Positions 45,337 through 54,569 of a DNA stretch of 64,000 nt are shown here, one piece after another. The notes beneath the pieces are model-generated. The model was given only the letters and a program-made list of their open reading frames with translations, did not search any database and had not been told where the DNA came from. Made by a program: the position numbers and the translations under genes. How positions within the stretch are numbered: the stretch's first letter is position 1; each line of letters opens with the position of its first letter. The stretch is taken from positions 3,672,001 to 3,736,000 of the forward strand of contig NZ_CP126115.1 in assembly GCF_030123505.1 (NCBI RefSeq), read 5' to 3'. The DNA comes from Neobacillus sp. YX16. GTDB lineage: Bacteria; Bacillota; Bacilli; Bacillales; Cytobacillaceae.

Positions 45337-45708
45337 ATGGCATATCCTTTACTCACTAATTGTCCTGTTTGCAGTAGGTCTCTTAAAATCACTAAGCTAC
45401 AGTGTAACCATTGCCAGACAACAATTGAAAATGAATTTGAAGTTTCAAGACTGGCATCTCTAGGTCAGGAACAGCTGCATTTTATTGAGATTTTTCTTAA
45501 ATGCCGTGGAAATATCAAAGAGGTCGAGAAGGAGCTCGGAATTTCCTATCCGACTGTCAGAGGGAAATTAGATGAAATAAACTCTACTCTGGGATATTCC
45601 TCTCAAAAGAAGCCCGAAGTGGATAAGAAAAAAATAGTATCGTTATTGGAAAAAGGCGAAATTACGGCTGAGAAAGCCATTCAGTTATTAAAAGAGGGGG
45701 AAGTTTAA
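45337..45708 (+). CDS. DUF2089 family zinc-ribbon/HTH protein
   Basis: 123 residues. The N-terminal zinc ribbon has two CxxC pairs (CPVCSRSL and CNHC), followed by a helix-turn-helix (CRGNIKEVEKELGISYPTVR) and a C-terminal SHOCT-like tail (LLEKGEITAEKAIQLLKEGE). DUF2089 proteins act as likely regulators. Stop and the next ATG overlap by one base, so this gene is co-transcribed with the next two. Confidence 0.86.
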   Translation: MAYPLLTNCPVCSRSLKITKLQCNHCQTTIENEFEVSRLASLGQEQLHFIEIFLKCRGNIKEVEKELGISYPTVRGKLDEINSTLGYSSQKKPEVDKKKIVSLLEKGEITAEKAIQLLKEGEV

Positions 45709-46097
45709 TGAAGGATGAAATTTCAAGAGTCTTAACGCTCGTGGAGGAAGGCAAGATTGATAAGGAAAAAGCAAGTGAATTAATTTCTATCTTACAAGGC
45801 AAAGATCAGCCAGAGCTAGTGACATTAAAAAAAGAAGCCCCCTATGGTACTAAAATGTTAAAGATTCGTGTAACCTCCGAACAAGGTGATAATGTAAATG
45901 TAAATTTGCCAATTAATCTGGTAAAAGCTGTTTTAAAAGTAGGCACAAATATTGCTGAAAAAATACCTGAGGCAGAAAAATATGTAAAAGATATTAACGT
46001 AGACTTGCTCATCGAAGCAATTGAAAACGAATTGGACGGAGAGATTGTTAACATCACCTCGGCCAATGGGGATAAAGTTTTTGTGGTGATTGAGTAA
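45708..46097 (+). CDS. SHOCT-like/YvlB-related protein
   Basis: 129 residues. The N-terminal helix pair (VLTLVEEGKIDKEKASELISIL) is SHOCT-like, and the middle VNVNLPINLVKAVLKVG recalls the YvlB/LiaX group associated with envelope stress. The end (GEIVNITSANGDKVFVVIE) repeats that fold type. No signal or membrane segment. Probably a partner of the DUF2089 protein; function unknown. Confidence 0.75.
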   Translation: MKDEISRVLTLVEEGKIDKEKASELISILQGKDQPELVTLKKEAPYGTKMLKIRVTSEQGDNVNVNLPINLVKAVLKVGTNIAEKIPEAEKYVKDINVDLLIEAIENELDGEIVNITSANGDKVFVVIE

Positions 46098-46100
46098 ATT

Positions 46101-46370
46101 ATGTTAAAAGTCAAGGTGAAAGCAAAGGATATACGATTTTCCATTCCCGTTCCCTATGGTGTTTTAAATTTGGTTAGTTATATTATTACATCAAAAAGGA
46201 TTAATCTCTTAATAAATAAAGCAATTAAAAAGGATGGCAGCAAATTCATCTTCCCAGAGATTGAAAGAAAAGATTTGAAGCCCTTGCTGCAGGGATTATC
46301 TAAGCATAGTGGAGTTATCCTTTTTGAAACGAAATTGAACGATGGAACTGAGGTAGAAGTGAAGCTTTAA
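46101..46370 (+). CDS. Small protein of the DUF2089 operon
   Basis: 89 residues, third gene. It has a hydrophobic middle (VPYGVLNLVSYIITSKRINLL), then PLLQGLSKHSGVILFETKLNDGTEVEVKL. The pattern resembles the domain seen in the preceding protein (IPVPYGVLNLV versus LPINLVKAVL; NDGTEVEVKL versus NGDKVFVVIE), so it may be a divergent duplicate. The ribosome binding site is weak, suggesting coupling. Confidence 0.65.
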   Translation: MLKVKVKAKDIRFSIPVPYGVLNLVSYIITSKRINLLINKAIKKDGSKFIFPEIERKDLKPLLQGLSKHSGVILFETKLNDGTEVEVKL

Positions 46371-46408
46371 TAAAACTTCTAATTCGTATTTTTTAAGGGA
46401 ATCGGCTT

Positions 46409-46437
46409 CGCCTTCTTTAATAAGAAGGCGTCTTTTT
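46409..46437 (+). terminator. Terminator of the DUF2089 operon
   Basis: CGCCTTCTT (46409-46417) / AAGAAGGCG (46422-46430), 9-bp stem, TAAT loop, T-run after it. Confidence 0.88.
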
Positions 46438-46510
46438 CTAATCAATCAGACTGGAGAAACACACATTTAATCATTCTTCCCCCTACCAAAAAGGGGAAAG
46501 ATGATCCAGA

Positions 46511-47038
46511 TTATTTCTTTATATAATGAAGCATTGCAAGTTGACCTAATTTTTCTACTTTCGTTAACGTGTATTTTTGTGTAATATCATCTCCGATATA
46601 AAGGGAGATTCCTTTCCCTAATATTACGGGTGCAATGGCTAGTTGGATTTCATCAATTAAATTTTCTTTGAAAAATTCACGAGCTAAATTTCCTCCACCA
46701 ATCAACCATATATCTTTACCAGGTTCTTGTTTAATTTTATGAATAAAAGTTTTGACGTCTTCATTAATAAATGATACGTACTCATCTGACCCGCTAACAG
46801 ATTTAGAAAACACATAATTTTTATAATCACTATAAGGATAGTCAATATCAAATCCACGAACGACATCATACGTTCCTTTTCCCATTACAACACTGTCAAT
46901 TCTCTCAAGGAGTGTACTGTAGCCGGAATCTCCTTCGACTTCTGTTGATTCCAACCATTCTAATGTACCATCATCATTTGCGATATAACCATCAATTGAA
47001 GTACCAATATATAAAATAATGTCACGCTGTTTCTTCAT
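46511..47038 (-). CDS. Dihydrofolate reductase-fold protein (RibD C-terminal domain family)
   Basis: 175 residues. ILYIGTSIDGYIANDDGTLEWL is the RibD-C/YwjB signature; LIGGGNLAREFF gives the NADPH-binding glycine stretch and VILGKGISLY follows. It is a stand-alone reductase domain without the RibD deaminase part, so the substrate is probably not the riboflavin intermediate. Confidence 0.9.
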   Translation of the reverse strand: MKKQRDIILYIGTSIDGYIANDDGTLEWLESTEVEGDSGYSTLLERIDSVVMGKGTYDVVRGFDIDYPYSDYKNYVFSKSVSGSDEYVSFINEDVKTFIHKIKQEPGKDIWLIGGGNLAREFFKENLIDEIQLAIAPVILGKGISLYIGDDITQKYTLTKVEKLGQLAMLHYIKK

Positions 47039-47099
47039 TTGGATCTCCTCACCTTGTTTAAGATTCGCTCAAAACTTATTATTATATTAACAAATTTTA

Positions 47100-47642
<543 letters not shown>

Positions 47643-48095
47643 TCAATATTTTCTCTTGTTTCCCTTTTTCACAAATTCCCAGTCTTTTTCTATATTTTTT
47701 CTTACTCTTTGAAGAAGGTCGAAAATTGTTTCTACCTCTCTTTCGGAAAATCCCTCTAATGCTACGGTATTGGAATAATCATTTTCGCTTTTAATAAACG
47801 GATATACAGTTTTCCCTTTCTCTGTTGAAAAGAGTTTTTTAATTTTCTTGTTATGTTGATCATCTTTCTTTTCAATAAAGCCATTCATTTCGAGTTTTTT
47901 TATAGCACGGGCTGCTGTAGTTCGGTCTACTTTAATCATTTCAGCTACCTTTTCTTGAATGATGCCGGGGTTTTCACATATCCGCACAAGGTACAAATAC
48001 TGACCCTTAGTAAGCTCATATTCCTTAAATTCTATATTACTAATAGAATCTAATGCTCTAGCAATCATTCCAATTTCGCGTAAAATTTCTTTCAT
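47643..48095 (-). CDS. MarR-family regulator
   Basis: 150 residues with a winged helix (QEKVAEMIKVDRTTAARAIKKL followed by EMNGFIEKKDDQHNKKIKKLF). Terminal helices fit MarR dimerisation. It is divergent from the YjcF-like acetyltransferase and precedes another acetyltransferase, so it may control both. Confidence 0.9.
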   Translation of the reverse strand: MKEILREIGMIARALDSISNIEFKEYELTKGQYLYLVRICENPGIIQEKVAEMIKVDRTTAARAIKKLEMNGFIEKKDDQHNKKIKKLFSTEKGKTVYPFIKSENDYSNTVALEGFSEREVETIFDLLQRVRKNIEKDWEFVKKGNKRKY

Positions 48096-48146
48096 ATTGT
48101 CTCCTTAGATGAAGTTTTTCGTTGCAATTACAACATAATTACTATA

Positions 48147-48175
48147 AATTTAATTTAATCTAATATTGTTGTCAA
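48147..48175 (-). promoter_or_regulatory. Sigma-A promoter of the MarR/acetyltransferase unit
   Basis: On the minus strand TTGACA (48170-48175), 17-bp spacer, TAAATT (48147-48152). AT-rich inverted sequences such as TTGCAATTACAA (48122-48133) nearby could be MarR targets. Confidence 0.6.
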
Positions 48176-48205
48176 TACAATAAAAAATTTAAAGGATTGA
48201 AAAAT

Positions 48206-48637
48206 ATGAAGGCAAAAAGAGTAACGTTGGAAGAAGATTTAAGGATAGCATTTCACATAAGGAAAGAGGTATTTGTTGAGGAACAAGGCGTTCCCTTAGA
48301 GGATGAATATGACGAATTTGACAATCTGAATGGTCAATGTGCACATATCTTAGTCTATTTCGAAGAACAACCAGTCGGAACGGGAAGGGTAAGATGGGTT
48401 GATGAGTTTGGAAAATTGGAGAGAATTTGCATTCTAGGACCATACCGAAAATTCGGACTTGGAAAAGTTATTATTACCGCATTAGAGGAAATTGCACAGG
48501 ATAGAGGAACAACACGTGTCAAATTACACGGTCAATCACAGGCAGAGGGCTTTTATAATAAACTAGGTTATCAGAGTTCATCAAGTGTATTTATAGAGGA
48601 TGGAATTCCGCATTTGTTGATGACAAAAGATTTATAG
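48206..48637 (+). CDS. GNAT acetyltransferase (YjcF/ElaA-like)
   Basis: 143 residues. FHIRKEVFVEEQGVPLEDEYDE is the ElaA/YjcF signature, then GTGRVRWVDEFGKLERICIL and the CoA loop YRKFGLGKVIITALEE. Start at the ATG at 48206, with AAAGGA upstream; the frame begins at a TTG at 48197 that overlaps that site. Substrate unknown. Confidence 0.9.
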   Translation: MKAKRVTLEEDLRIAFHIRKEVFVEEQGVPLEDEYDEFDNLNGQCAHILVYFEEQPVGTGRVRWVDEFGKLERICILGPYRKFGLGKVIITALEEIAQDRGTTRVKLHGQSQAEGFYNKLGYQSSSSVFIEDGIPHLLMTKDL

Positions 48638-48670
48638 GGTCATTAACTGCATAATGGAATTACTTTAATG

Positions 48671-48716
48671 ACCCCGTAAGTGTTATATACTTTACTAACA
48701 TTTACGGGGTGTTTTT
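48671..48716 (+). terminator. Terminator of the YjcF-like gene
   Basis: ACCCCGTAAGTGTTA (48671-48685) / TAACATTTACGGGGT (48696-48710): 15-bp stem with one G-U pair, 10-base loop, followed by GTTTTT. Confidence 0.92.
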
Positions 48717-48727
48717 AATAAAGTGTT

Positions 48728-50755
48728 TCATGGGACGATCTTGGTCGATTTAGCCCTTTCAGAGGTACGGTGAATCCACCCGCCCAACGGCCGTTTTAGT
48801 GCTAATGCCAAAAGGAAGCTAACGCCAACAAAAATTAGCAGAAAAAGGGTGTCTTTTATCACGATGGCCTTAATCATACCACCCACCGTTTCACGCAGTA
48901 TGCTAACCGCATAAGTGAATGGCATGAACGGGTGCAGCATTTGAAAAAAGGCTGGCGTCAAGCTTACCGGAAAGGTTGCACCTGAACTGGAAATTTGCAA
49001 TACCAGTAAGATAATGGACAGCCCCTTTCCAATATTGCCAAACACCGAACATAGCGTATAAATAATAATGGTAAATACAATGCTGATAAAAATACTAAAT
49101 AATACAAACCAAAGTTTGTCCGCGACATAGGCATGGATTAAATACACATCTCCGATAGATACAATGACCGCTTGGAGAATACTAATGGTCAAAAATGTTA
49201 ATAATCTTCCAAAATAAATTTGGTAGTGCTTATATTGACTTTCCACGTTTTCTACATCCACTCGTAGTGAAGACACTAGAAGTGTGCCGCCTACCCAAAG
49301 CGCGAGCATGGTATAAAAGGGGGTCATCGCTGACCCGTAATTCGGAATTGGAAAAATCCGCTCTGTATTTAACAGGATTGGTTTTGCTAAAAAACTGCTT
49401 TCCTTATTCGGATCATGCTTTAAGTATTCAATCAAATCATACATATTGATACTGCTCTTAAACTGTCTGAGTCGATCTGCTGCATTCCTTACTTTTTCTT
49501 CAAATCCCGGCAAATCATTTCTGGCAAAATCAGCTGCCTTATGGATCGCTTGTTCTGCCGCTGGAAGCTTGGTACGAATTAGATCTGCGGCTTCACGAAT
49601 ATCGGACTCTACTTTAGGCAGGTCGTTCCGTACAAATTCAGCTGCTTTGTGGATTTTTTGTTCAACCGTAGGCAGGACATCTTTCACAAAGTCTGCTGCT
49701 GAATTAATCCCACCCGTAACCTGATCTACCTTTTGCTGTAAATCCGTCCGGGTACTTTGGATGATTCCATGTATGTTCATTAGTTCATTGTATAGTGAAG
49801 TTAACTGCTCCGAATTGGTATCTGATTGATTTGCCTCATTGACACTATCCATTGCTTGTTTTATTTGGGTTTCTATTTCGGTTATTTGTGTCACAACGTC
49901 ATTGATGATGGCATTTGTTCTAGAAATATCACTGAGCCTTTCCTGCATAATTAACACTTGTTCACCCGCATCCTTGACAAGCGGCAGGCTTGCCTCCACT
50001 TTTAGGATACTCGCTCCCACCTGTTCAAGTTCAGGAATCCTTTGTTCCATGGCAATAATTTGTTGGCCTTTCTCATGAATTTCAGGTAGTTTCCCTTCCA
50101 ATTCAATCGCTTTCCTCCCCATTTCCTCAATTTGCGGGAGTGCCTTTTCAAGTTCAAAGATTTGGTTTTCAACAGAAAGAATGGACGGCAAATCCTTTTC
50201 AAGTTCCACTCCTGCTTTATAAAATGCCGAGAAAATTGCATCTCCTACTGTTTTGATAAAAGCTTCACTAATTTGGGCTGTTACTCCTGTGGCACCAGTG
50301 GCAGCAATTTTAGGTGCTACGGCATTAATTTTTTCATTTACACCAAAAACGATTTGCGGCTTTTCTGGATTTGCTTCTAAAATACTTGTAATTTTCTTAG
50401 AAAATTCTTTTGGAATCATAAGATAGGCATAATAATCTCCATGTTTTACGCCGCGTTTAGCTTCTTTCTCGTCGACAAACACCCAGCCAAGCTTTTTATT
50501 CTTTTTTAGAGCTTTTATCGTTTCTTCTCCAACATTGATCTTTTGGTTGGTTAGGCTAACTACAGCGCCTTCATCTTCATTTGCCACGGCAACGATGATG
50601 CCTGAAGTATTCCCATACGGATCCCACATCGACTTGATGTTAAACCATGCATATGCTGAAGGAAGCAGCATAAGTCCAACCACCAATAATACCACTGTCG
50701 GAACACTGAAGATATTTTTCCAATCAGTAGTATAGATACTCCATATTTTCCTCAT
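48728..50755 (-). CDS. YhgE/Pip family membrane protein
   Basis: 675 residues. One N-terminal membrane segment (VVLLVVGLMLLPSAYAWFNI), a long extracytoplasmic region, and about five C-terminal membrane segments with an ABC-2-like fold (LISFF-type core, PFMPFTYAVSILRETVGG). The extracytoplasmic part has 18-residue repeats: four at residues 353-424 (AADFVKDVLPTVEQKIHK type) and looser ones at about 199-270 (ELEGKLPEI type), probably a coiled or helical rod. The family includes phage infection protein Pip and type VII secretion-associated YhgE/YueB relatives. No WXG100 or EssC genes are near, so a secretion role is not supported here. Confidence 0.9.
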   Translation of the reverse strand: MRKIWSIYTTDWKNIFSVPTVVLLVVGLMLLPSAYAWFNIKSMWDPYGNTSGIIVAVANEDEGAVVSLTNQKINVGEETIKALKKNKKLGWVFVDEKEAKRGVKHGDYYAYLMIPKEFSKKITSILEANPEKPQIVFGVNEKINAVAPKIAATGATGVTAQISEAFIKTVGDAIFSAFYKAGVELEKDLPSILSVENQIFELEKALPQIEEMGRKAIELEGKLPEIHEKGQQIIAMEQRIPELEQVGASILKVEASLPLVKDAGEQVLIMQERLSDISRTNAIINDVVTQITEIETQIKQAMDSVNEANQSDTNSEQLTSLYNELMNIHGIIQSTRTDLQQKVDQVTGGINSAADFVKDVLPTVEQKIHKAAEFVRNDLPKVESDIREAADLIRTKLPAAEQAIHKAADFARNDLPGFEEKVRNAADRLRQFKSSINMYDLIEYLKHDPNKESSFLAKPILLNTERIFPIPNYGSAMTPFYTMLALWVGGTLLVSSLRVDVENVESQYKHYQIYFGRLLTFLTISILQAVIVSIGDVYLIHAYVADKLWFVLFSIFISIVFTIIIYTLCSVFGNIGKGLSIILLVLQISSSGATFPVSLTPAFFQMLHPFMPFTYAVSILRETVGGMIKAIVIKDTLFLLIFVGVSFLLALALKRPLGGWIHRTSERAKSTKIVP

Positions 50756-50889
50756 TTATCAAAACACACCCATTCCACAACATACTATTTCTATTGTTGT
50801 AAATAATGGTGTTTTTATCCCAAAATCAAAACCGTACCGTTCAAGTCAAAACTCCAATCAACTCCTCATCCTATTGAAAAACAAAAAAA

Positions 50890-50932
50890 CACTCACAGCT
50901 ATTGATAAGTCAATAATTGTGAGTGCCTTTTT
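50890..50932. terminator. Terminator between YhgE-like and ECF genes
   Basis: CACTCACA (50890-50897) / TGTGAGTG (50918-50925) with an inner TATTGA/TCAATA pair; an A-run precedes and a T-run follows. Confidence 0.8.
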
Positions 50933-50985
50933 CTATTATACTGTGGTGGGGTCGAACAAGACTTTAGCAATGCCCCTTGAACGAA

Positions 50986-51507
50986 TCAAACTCTTTTCTT
51001 TAAGCGACCTACAAGAGGTATTACGATTATACCTGCTATTGCGACCTGCATGATGTTTCCAGGGATGGAACCGAATGGCTGTATCCAGTTACCATAAAGG
51101 AGCACTTCTGCAAAATAATAGCCAACCACTTTAATGATGAGTGCAGTAGCAACGGCCAGAGTGTTAACATAAATCTTTTTCCCCGGTACTTTTTCGGAAA
51201 TTAGTCCGCCTACGAAGCCCATTGCACCTACAATAATAAATGTAAATGGTGCCCAAAGTGCCCAGCCAGAGAGAAGATCGAATAAGCCCATTCCGAAGGC
51301 ACCTGCTACTGCCCCTGTTTTTTTACCGTAAACAAAGGCTGCTATAAAAAGAGGTACGTTGCCGAGATGGATTAGACCTCCGTTACCCATGATTGGGAGC
51401 TTTATGTTGATGAACATCGTAGCTACAAGGGTTAATGCGATAAAAAGAGAATTGATGACGATGGCTTTTGTTTTCGTTGATTCTGTTGGTGCAAATAGTG
51501 AATTCAT
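50986..51507 (-). CDS. ECF transporter S component family membrane protein
   Basis: 173 residues with five or six membrane segments. Features are TKAIVINSLFIALTLVATMF, then GNGGLIHLGNVPLFIAAFVYGKKTGAVAG and GLFDLLSGWALWAPFTFI, which match the PF07155 S-component family. It would bind a vitamin-like ligand and use a shared ECF module from elsewhere. No TPP, FMN or preQ1 riboswitch pattern was recognised in its 350-bp leader, so the ligand is unknown. Confidence 0.85.
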   Translation of the reverse strand: MNSLFAPTESTKTKAIVINSLFIALTLVATMFINIKLPIMGNGGLIHLGNVPLFIAAFVYGKKTGAVAGAFGMGLFDLLSGWALWAPFTFIIVGAMGFVGGLISEKVPGKKIYVNTLAVATALIIKVVGYYFAEVLLYGNWIQPFGSIPGNIMQVAIAGIIVIPLVGRLKKRV

Positions 51508-51856
51508 ATGGACAACCTTTACTGTTTTTTAAAAATAATATCATACAATCCTAAACTTTTAAATAGAGAAATGTACTAATTTTATCCATAGTCCCAAACA
51601 ACTTCATGGCGCATTATGGATACTGAATAAATACAAAAATCTCCTATCATCAAGCTTTTAATTTATCTTATTTTCTATCGATGCTTATATTTTACACTTT
51701 GCTAAATGCTAAGACTTGAATTTTTGTAAATAATAGTTACAACCTGAATTATAGTGCACCTTACTTGCATGAAAAACTAGCTAACGTTATTATATAAGAT
51801 TGGTAATACCGTTTTCAATATCATGTTTTTCTTTTAAACTCCTAGGAGGAAACGAA
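51508..51856. other. Divergent intergenic stretch
   Basis: About 349 bp between the ECF gene (-) and the ABC exporter (+). The exporter promoter is at 51765-51793. No riboswitch or extra ORF was identified. Confidence 0.5.
51765..51793 (+). promoter_or_regulatory. Promoter of the ABC exporter operon
   Basis: TTGCAT (51765-51770), 17-bp spacer, TATTAT (51788-51793), some 60 bp upstream of the start at 51857. Confidence 0.55.
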
Positions 51857-52855
51857 ATGAATGTCATTGAGGTTCAAAATTTACGGAAAGAATTTAATTC
51901 CTATACAAGTCGACCAGGTTTGGCTGGAGCTTTTCGGGATTTATTTACGAGAAATTATAAAATCCATGCGGCCGTTGATAATATTTCCTTAATCGTTAAA
52001 CAAGGGGAAATGGTTGGCTATATTGGAGAGAACGGTGCTGGTAAATCAACGACGATTAAGATGTTAACCGGCATATTGACCCCCACATCTGGTTCCATTA
52101 TCGTAAATGGGATGAATCCCCATAAGCAGCGGGAAGAATTCGTGCGTACCATTGGCGTGGTATTCGGTCAGCGGTCACAGCTATGGTGGGATATCGCAGT
52201 TCAAGAATCTTTCCGGTTATTGAAAAAAGTATACCGTGTTTCGGATGAGGACTATAACCATCATATGGGCCATGTGATTGAAACCCTAGAAATCGGTCCT
52301 TTACTAGATAAACCGGTACGAAAGCTGTCTCTTGGACAAAGGATGCGCTGTGAATTAGCAGCCGCTCTCGTACACAATCCTCCTCTCCTCTTTTTGGACG
52401 AACCAACGATTGGGCTAGATGTGTTGGTGAAGTTAAAAATACGTAAGTTTCTACAAGAAATTAACGAGCAATATAAAACCACCATACTCTTGACCACACA
52501 TGACTTAACGGATATTGAAGCCCTTTGTGAACGAGTGGTGTTATTAGATGAAGGAAAAATCATCTATGACGGTAAGCTGAATCAGCTTCAAGCACATGCA
52601 GTAGAGGGAAAACAAATTGAATTTGAATTTTTGTCAGAGGTCCCTCGTAGCAGCCTTCCTCGTGTCGAAAATATTCAATGGGAACAAAAAGATGCGACCA
52701 CGTGGCTTGGGTATATCAATGGGGATGAACAAATGGTCTCTCAATTAATTAGTGATGTCGTGCAAAGGAATCCGATTAAAAATGTCCGAATCAATGAAGT
52801 TTCTACGGAAGAGATTGTCCGGAAGATCTATGAAGAAGGAATGGCCCTCACATGA
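51857..52855 (+). CDS. ABC-2 type exporter ATP-binding protein
   Basis: About 332 residues. Walker A GENGAGKSTTIK, signature LSLGQRMRCELAAALVH, Walker B LLFLDEPTIGLDV and H-loop LLTTHDLTD; the long insert with VFGQRSQLWWDIAV marks the YhaQ/YbhF-like group whose permeases follow. Start at the ATG at 51857, after TAGGAGGAAACG. The stop overlaps the next start (ATGA). Confidence 0.93.
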   Translation: MNVIEVQNLRKEFNSYTSRPGLAGAFRDLFTRNYKIHAAVDNISLIVKQGEMVGYIGENGAGKSTTIKMLTGILTPTSGSIIVNGMNPHKQREEFVRTIGVVFGQRSQLWWDIAVQESFRLLKKVYRVSDEDYNHHMGHVIETLEIGPLLDKPVRKLSLGQRMRCELAAALVHNPPLLFLDEPTIGLDVLVKLKIRKFLQEINEQYKTTILLTTHDLTDIEALCERVVLLDEGKIIYDGKLNQLQAHAVEGKQIEFEFLSEVPRSSLPRVENIQWEQKDATTWLGYINGDEQMVSQLISDVVQRNPIKNVRINEVSTEEIVRKIYEEGMALT

Positions 52856-53643
52856 GTATGTATTTAGAAATGATCCGGGTTCGGTTTTTAATGATGCTCG
52901 CCTACCGGACAAACTATTATAGTGGGATTTTAATCTATAGTATCAATATTGGAGCCTACTATTTTTTATGGTCTGCGATTTATGGTGGGAAAGAAGAGAT
53001 TCAAGGATTGTCCGTCGCTCAAATGACCACCTATGTGGCAGTCGCCTGGATGGCACGAGCGTTTTATTATAACAATATTGATCGTGAAATTGCTGCGGAA
53101 ATCAAAGACGGCAAAGTCGCCATTGAAATGATTCGCCCGTATAATTATTTAGGGATGAAAACCATGCAGGCACTTGGGGAAGGAGTCTTTCGCTTATTGT
53201 TTTTCTCAGTCCCAGGTATGATTATCGTAGCATTAATTTTTCCAGTCCGCTTCGATGCTAGCTTGACAACGTGGCTATTTTTCTTTATCTCACTTGTTTT
53301 TAGTTTTATTGTTAATACGTATATAAACTTATTAACCGGTATGATGACGTTCTTTTTATTTAATAACACAGGGTTGATTCGAGCAAAACGTGTCGTGATC
53401 GATTTGTTCTCAGGTTTACTCCTCCCTATTTCTTTTTATCCAGCATGGGCTCAGGAATTAATGTCCTATTTGCCCTTTCAAGCAATCAGCTATGTTCCAA
53501 GTATGATTTTTACAGAAGGCTTTGTTGGTCAGGAGATTTATAACGCTTTGCTTACACAAGTATTCTGGGTTGTCATTTTACTTATTCCGATCCGGCTTTT
53601 ATGGTCATTAGCAAAAAAACATTTAATTGTACAAGGAGGCTGA
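52852..53643 (+). CDS. ABC-2 type exporter permease 1
   Basis: 263 residues, six membrane segments (GILIYSINIGAYYFLWSAIYGG; FFFISLVFSFIVNTYINLL; LFSGLLLPISFYPAWAQELM). It fits the PF06182 ABC-2 permease family that comes as two small permeases with one ATPase. It overlaps the ATPase by 4 bp. Substrate unknown, possibly a lipid, peptide or drug. Confidence 0.9.
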   Translation: MSMYLEMIRVRFLMMLAYRTNYYSGILIYSINIGAYYFLWSAIYGGKEEIQGLSVAQMTTYVAVAWMARAFYYNNIDREIAAEIKDGKVAIEMIRPYNYLGMKTMQALGEGVFRLLFFSVPGMIIVALIFPVRFDASLTTWLFFFISLVFSFIVNTYINLLTGMMTFFLFNNTGLIRAKRVVIDLFSGLLLPISFYPAWAQELMSYLPFQAISYVPSMIFTEGFVGQEIYNALLTQVFWVVILLIPIRLLWSLAKKHLIVQGG

Positions 53644-53647
53644 GCCA

Positions 53648-54433
53648 ATGTTTTATCTATCATTGTTCTTTCAATATGCCTCTCAATATTTAAAAACCAG
53701 GTTCACTTATCGTATTGATACGATTATTGAAATCCTTTCTGACCTATTATCTCAAGGTGTCAATTTGATTTTCATCTTAATCGTATTTCGTCATACAGCC
53801 TTCTTAGGCGGTTGGAACCGAGATGAAATCATTTTTATTTATGGATTTTTCCTAGTTCCTTATGCGATATTTTCGTCCTTTTTTAACATATGGGACTTTA
53901 ATGAACGCTATATTGTCAAAGGAGAAATGGACCGTATTTTGACACGCCCCGTTCACAGCCTTTTCCAAATTATCTTGGAACGAATCGAACTGGAATCTTT
54001 ATTCGGTGCCATTACAGGCTTATTGGTTATGGGTTATGCCATTAATAACCTAGACTTAACCTTTGCATGGTATGATGTTTTGCTCTTTATTGTCATGGTA
54101 ATTGGCGGAGCATTTATTTATGCAGGGATCTTTATTTCGATTGCAACGATTGGATTTTGGTCTGACAGCCGTACCGATATAATGCCAATGATGTATAACA
54201 TCAGCAATTACGGACGCTACCCTATTAACATTTACAACAAGGTGATTCAATTTGTGTTAACATGGATTTTACCTTTCGCCTTTGTCGGTGTGTATCCAGC
54301 TTCCTACTTTCTAAATCGTGAAGAATGGTATGGCTACGCCTTTTTTACACCCGTTATGGGAATCCTTTTCCTCGGAATTGCGATTCTTCTGTGGAATGCG
54401 GGAGTGAAGAAATATCGTGGGGCTGGGAATTAA
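53648..54433 (+). CDS. ABC-2 type exporter permease 2
   Basis: About 261 residues, six membrane segments (YIFIYGFFLVPYAIF-like start; FIYAGIFISIATIGFW; FVLTWILPFAFVGVYPASYF). It pairs with the preceding permease (4 bp gap). The frame extends to 53627 with a TTG, but AGGAGG lies before the ATG at 53648. Cytoplasmic element ERYIVKGEMDRILTRPV matches the PF06182 family. Confidence 0.9.
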   Translation: MFYLSLFFQYASQYLKTRFTYRIDTIIEILSDLLSQGVNLIFILIVFRHTAFLGGWNRDEIIFIYGFFLVPYAIFSSFFNIWDFNERYIVKGEMDRILTRPVHSLFQIILERIELESLFGAITGLLVMGYAINNLDLTFAWYDVLLFIVMVIGGAFIYAGIFISIATIGFWSDSRTDIMPMMYNISNYGRYPINIYNKVIQFVLTWILPFAFVGVYPASYFLNREEWYGYAFFTPVMGILFLGIAILLWNAGVKKYRGAGN

Positions 54434-54569
54434 CATTTGAATTGAAAAGAAATAATATAGATTCAAAAGACTATCAGATGCCCTAAGAAACCCCACAAAC
54501 AGGCTTTCAAAGGGCTATCTTTTTTTCTACTTCCGCATAAAATTCTTATATTCTATTCTGTATTTCTCA

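Noticed and set aside
48728..50755. YhgE-like gene as part of a type VII secretion system
   Set aside because: No WXG100, EssC or YueB-like genes are adjacent.
51508..51856. Possible riboswitch before the ECF S-component gene
   Set aside because: No TPP, FMN, preQ1 or other recognisable riboswitch core was found by eye. A covariance search would be needed to settle it.
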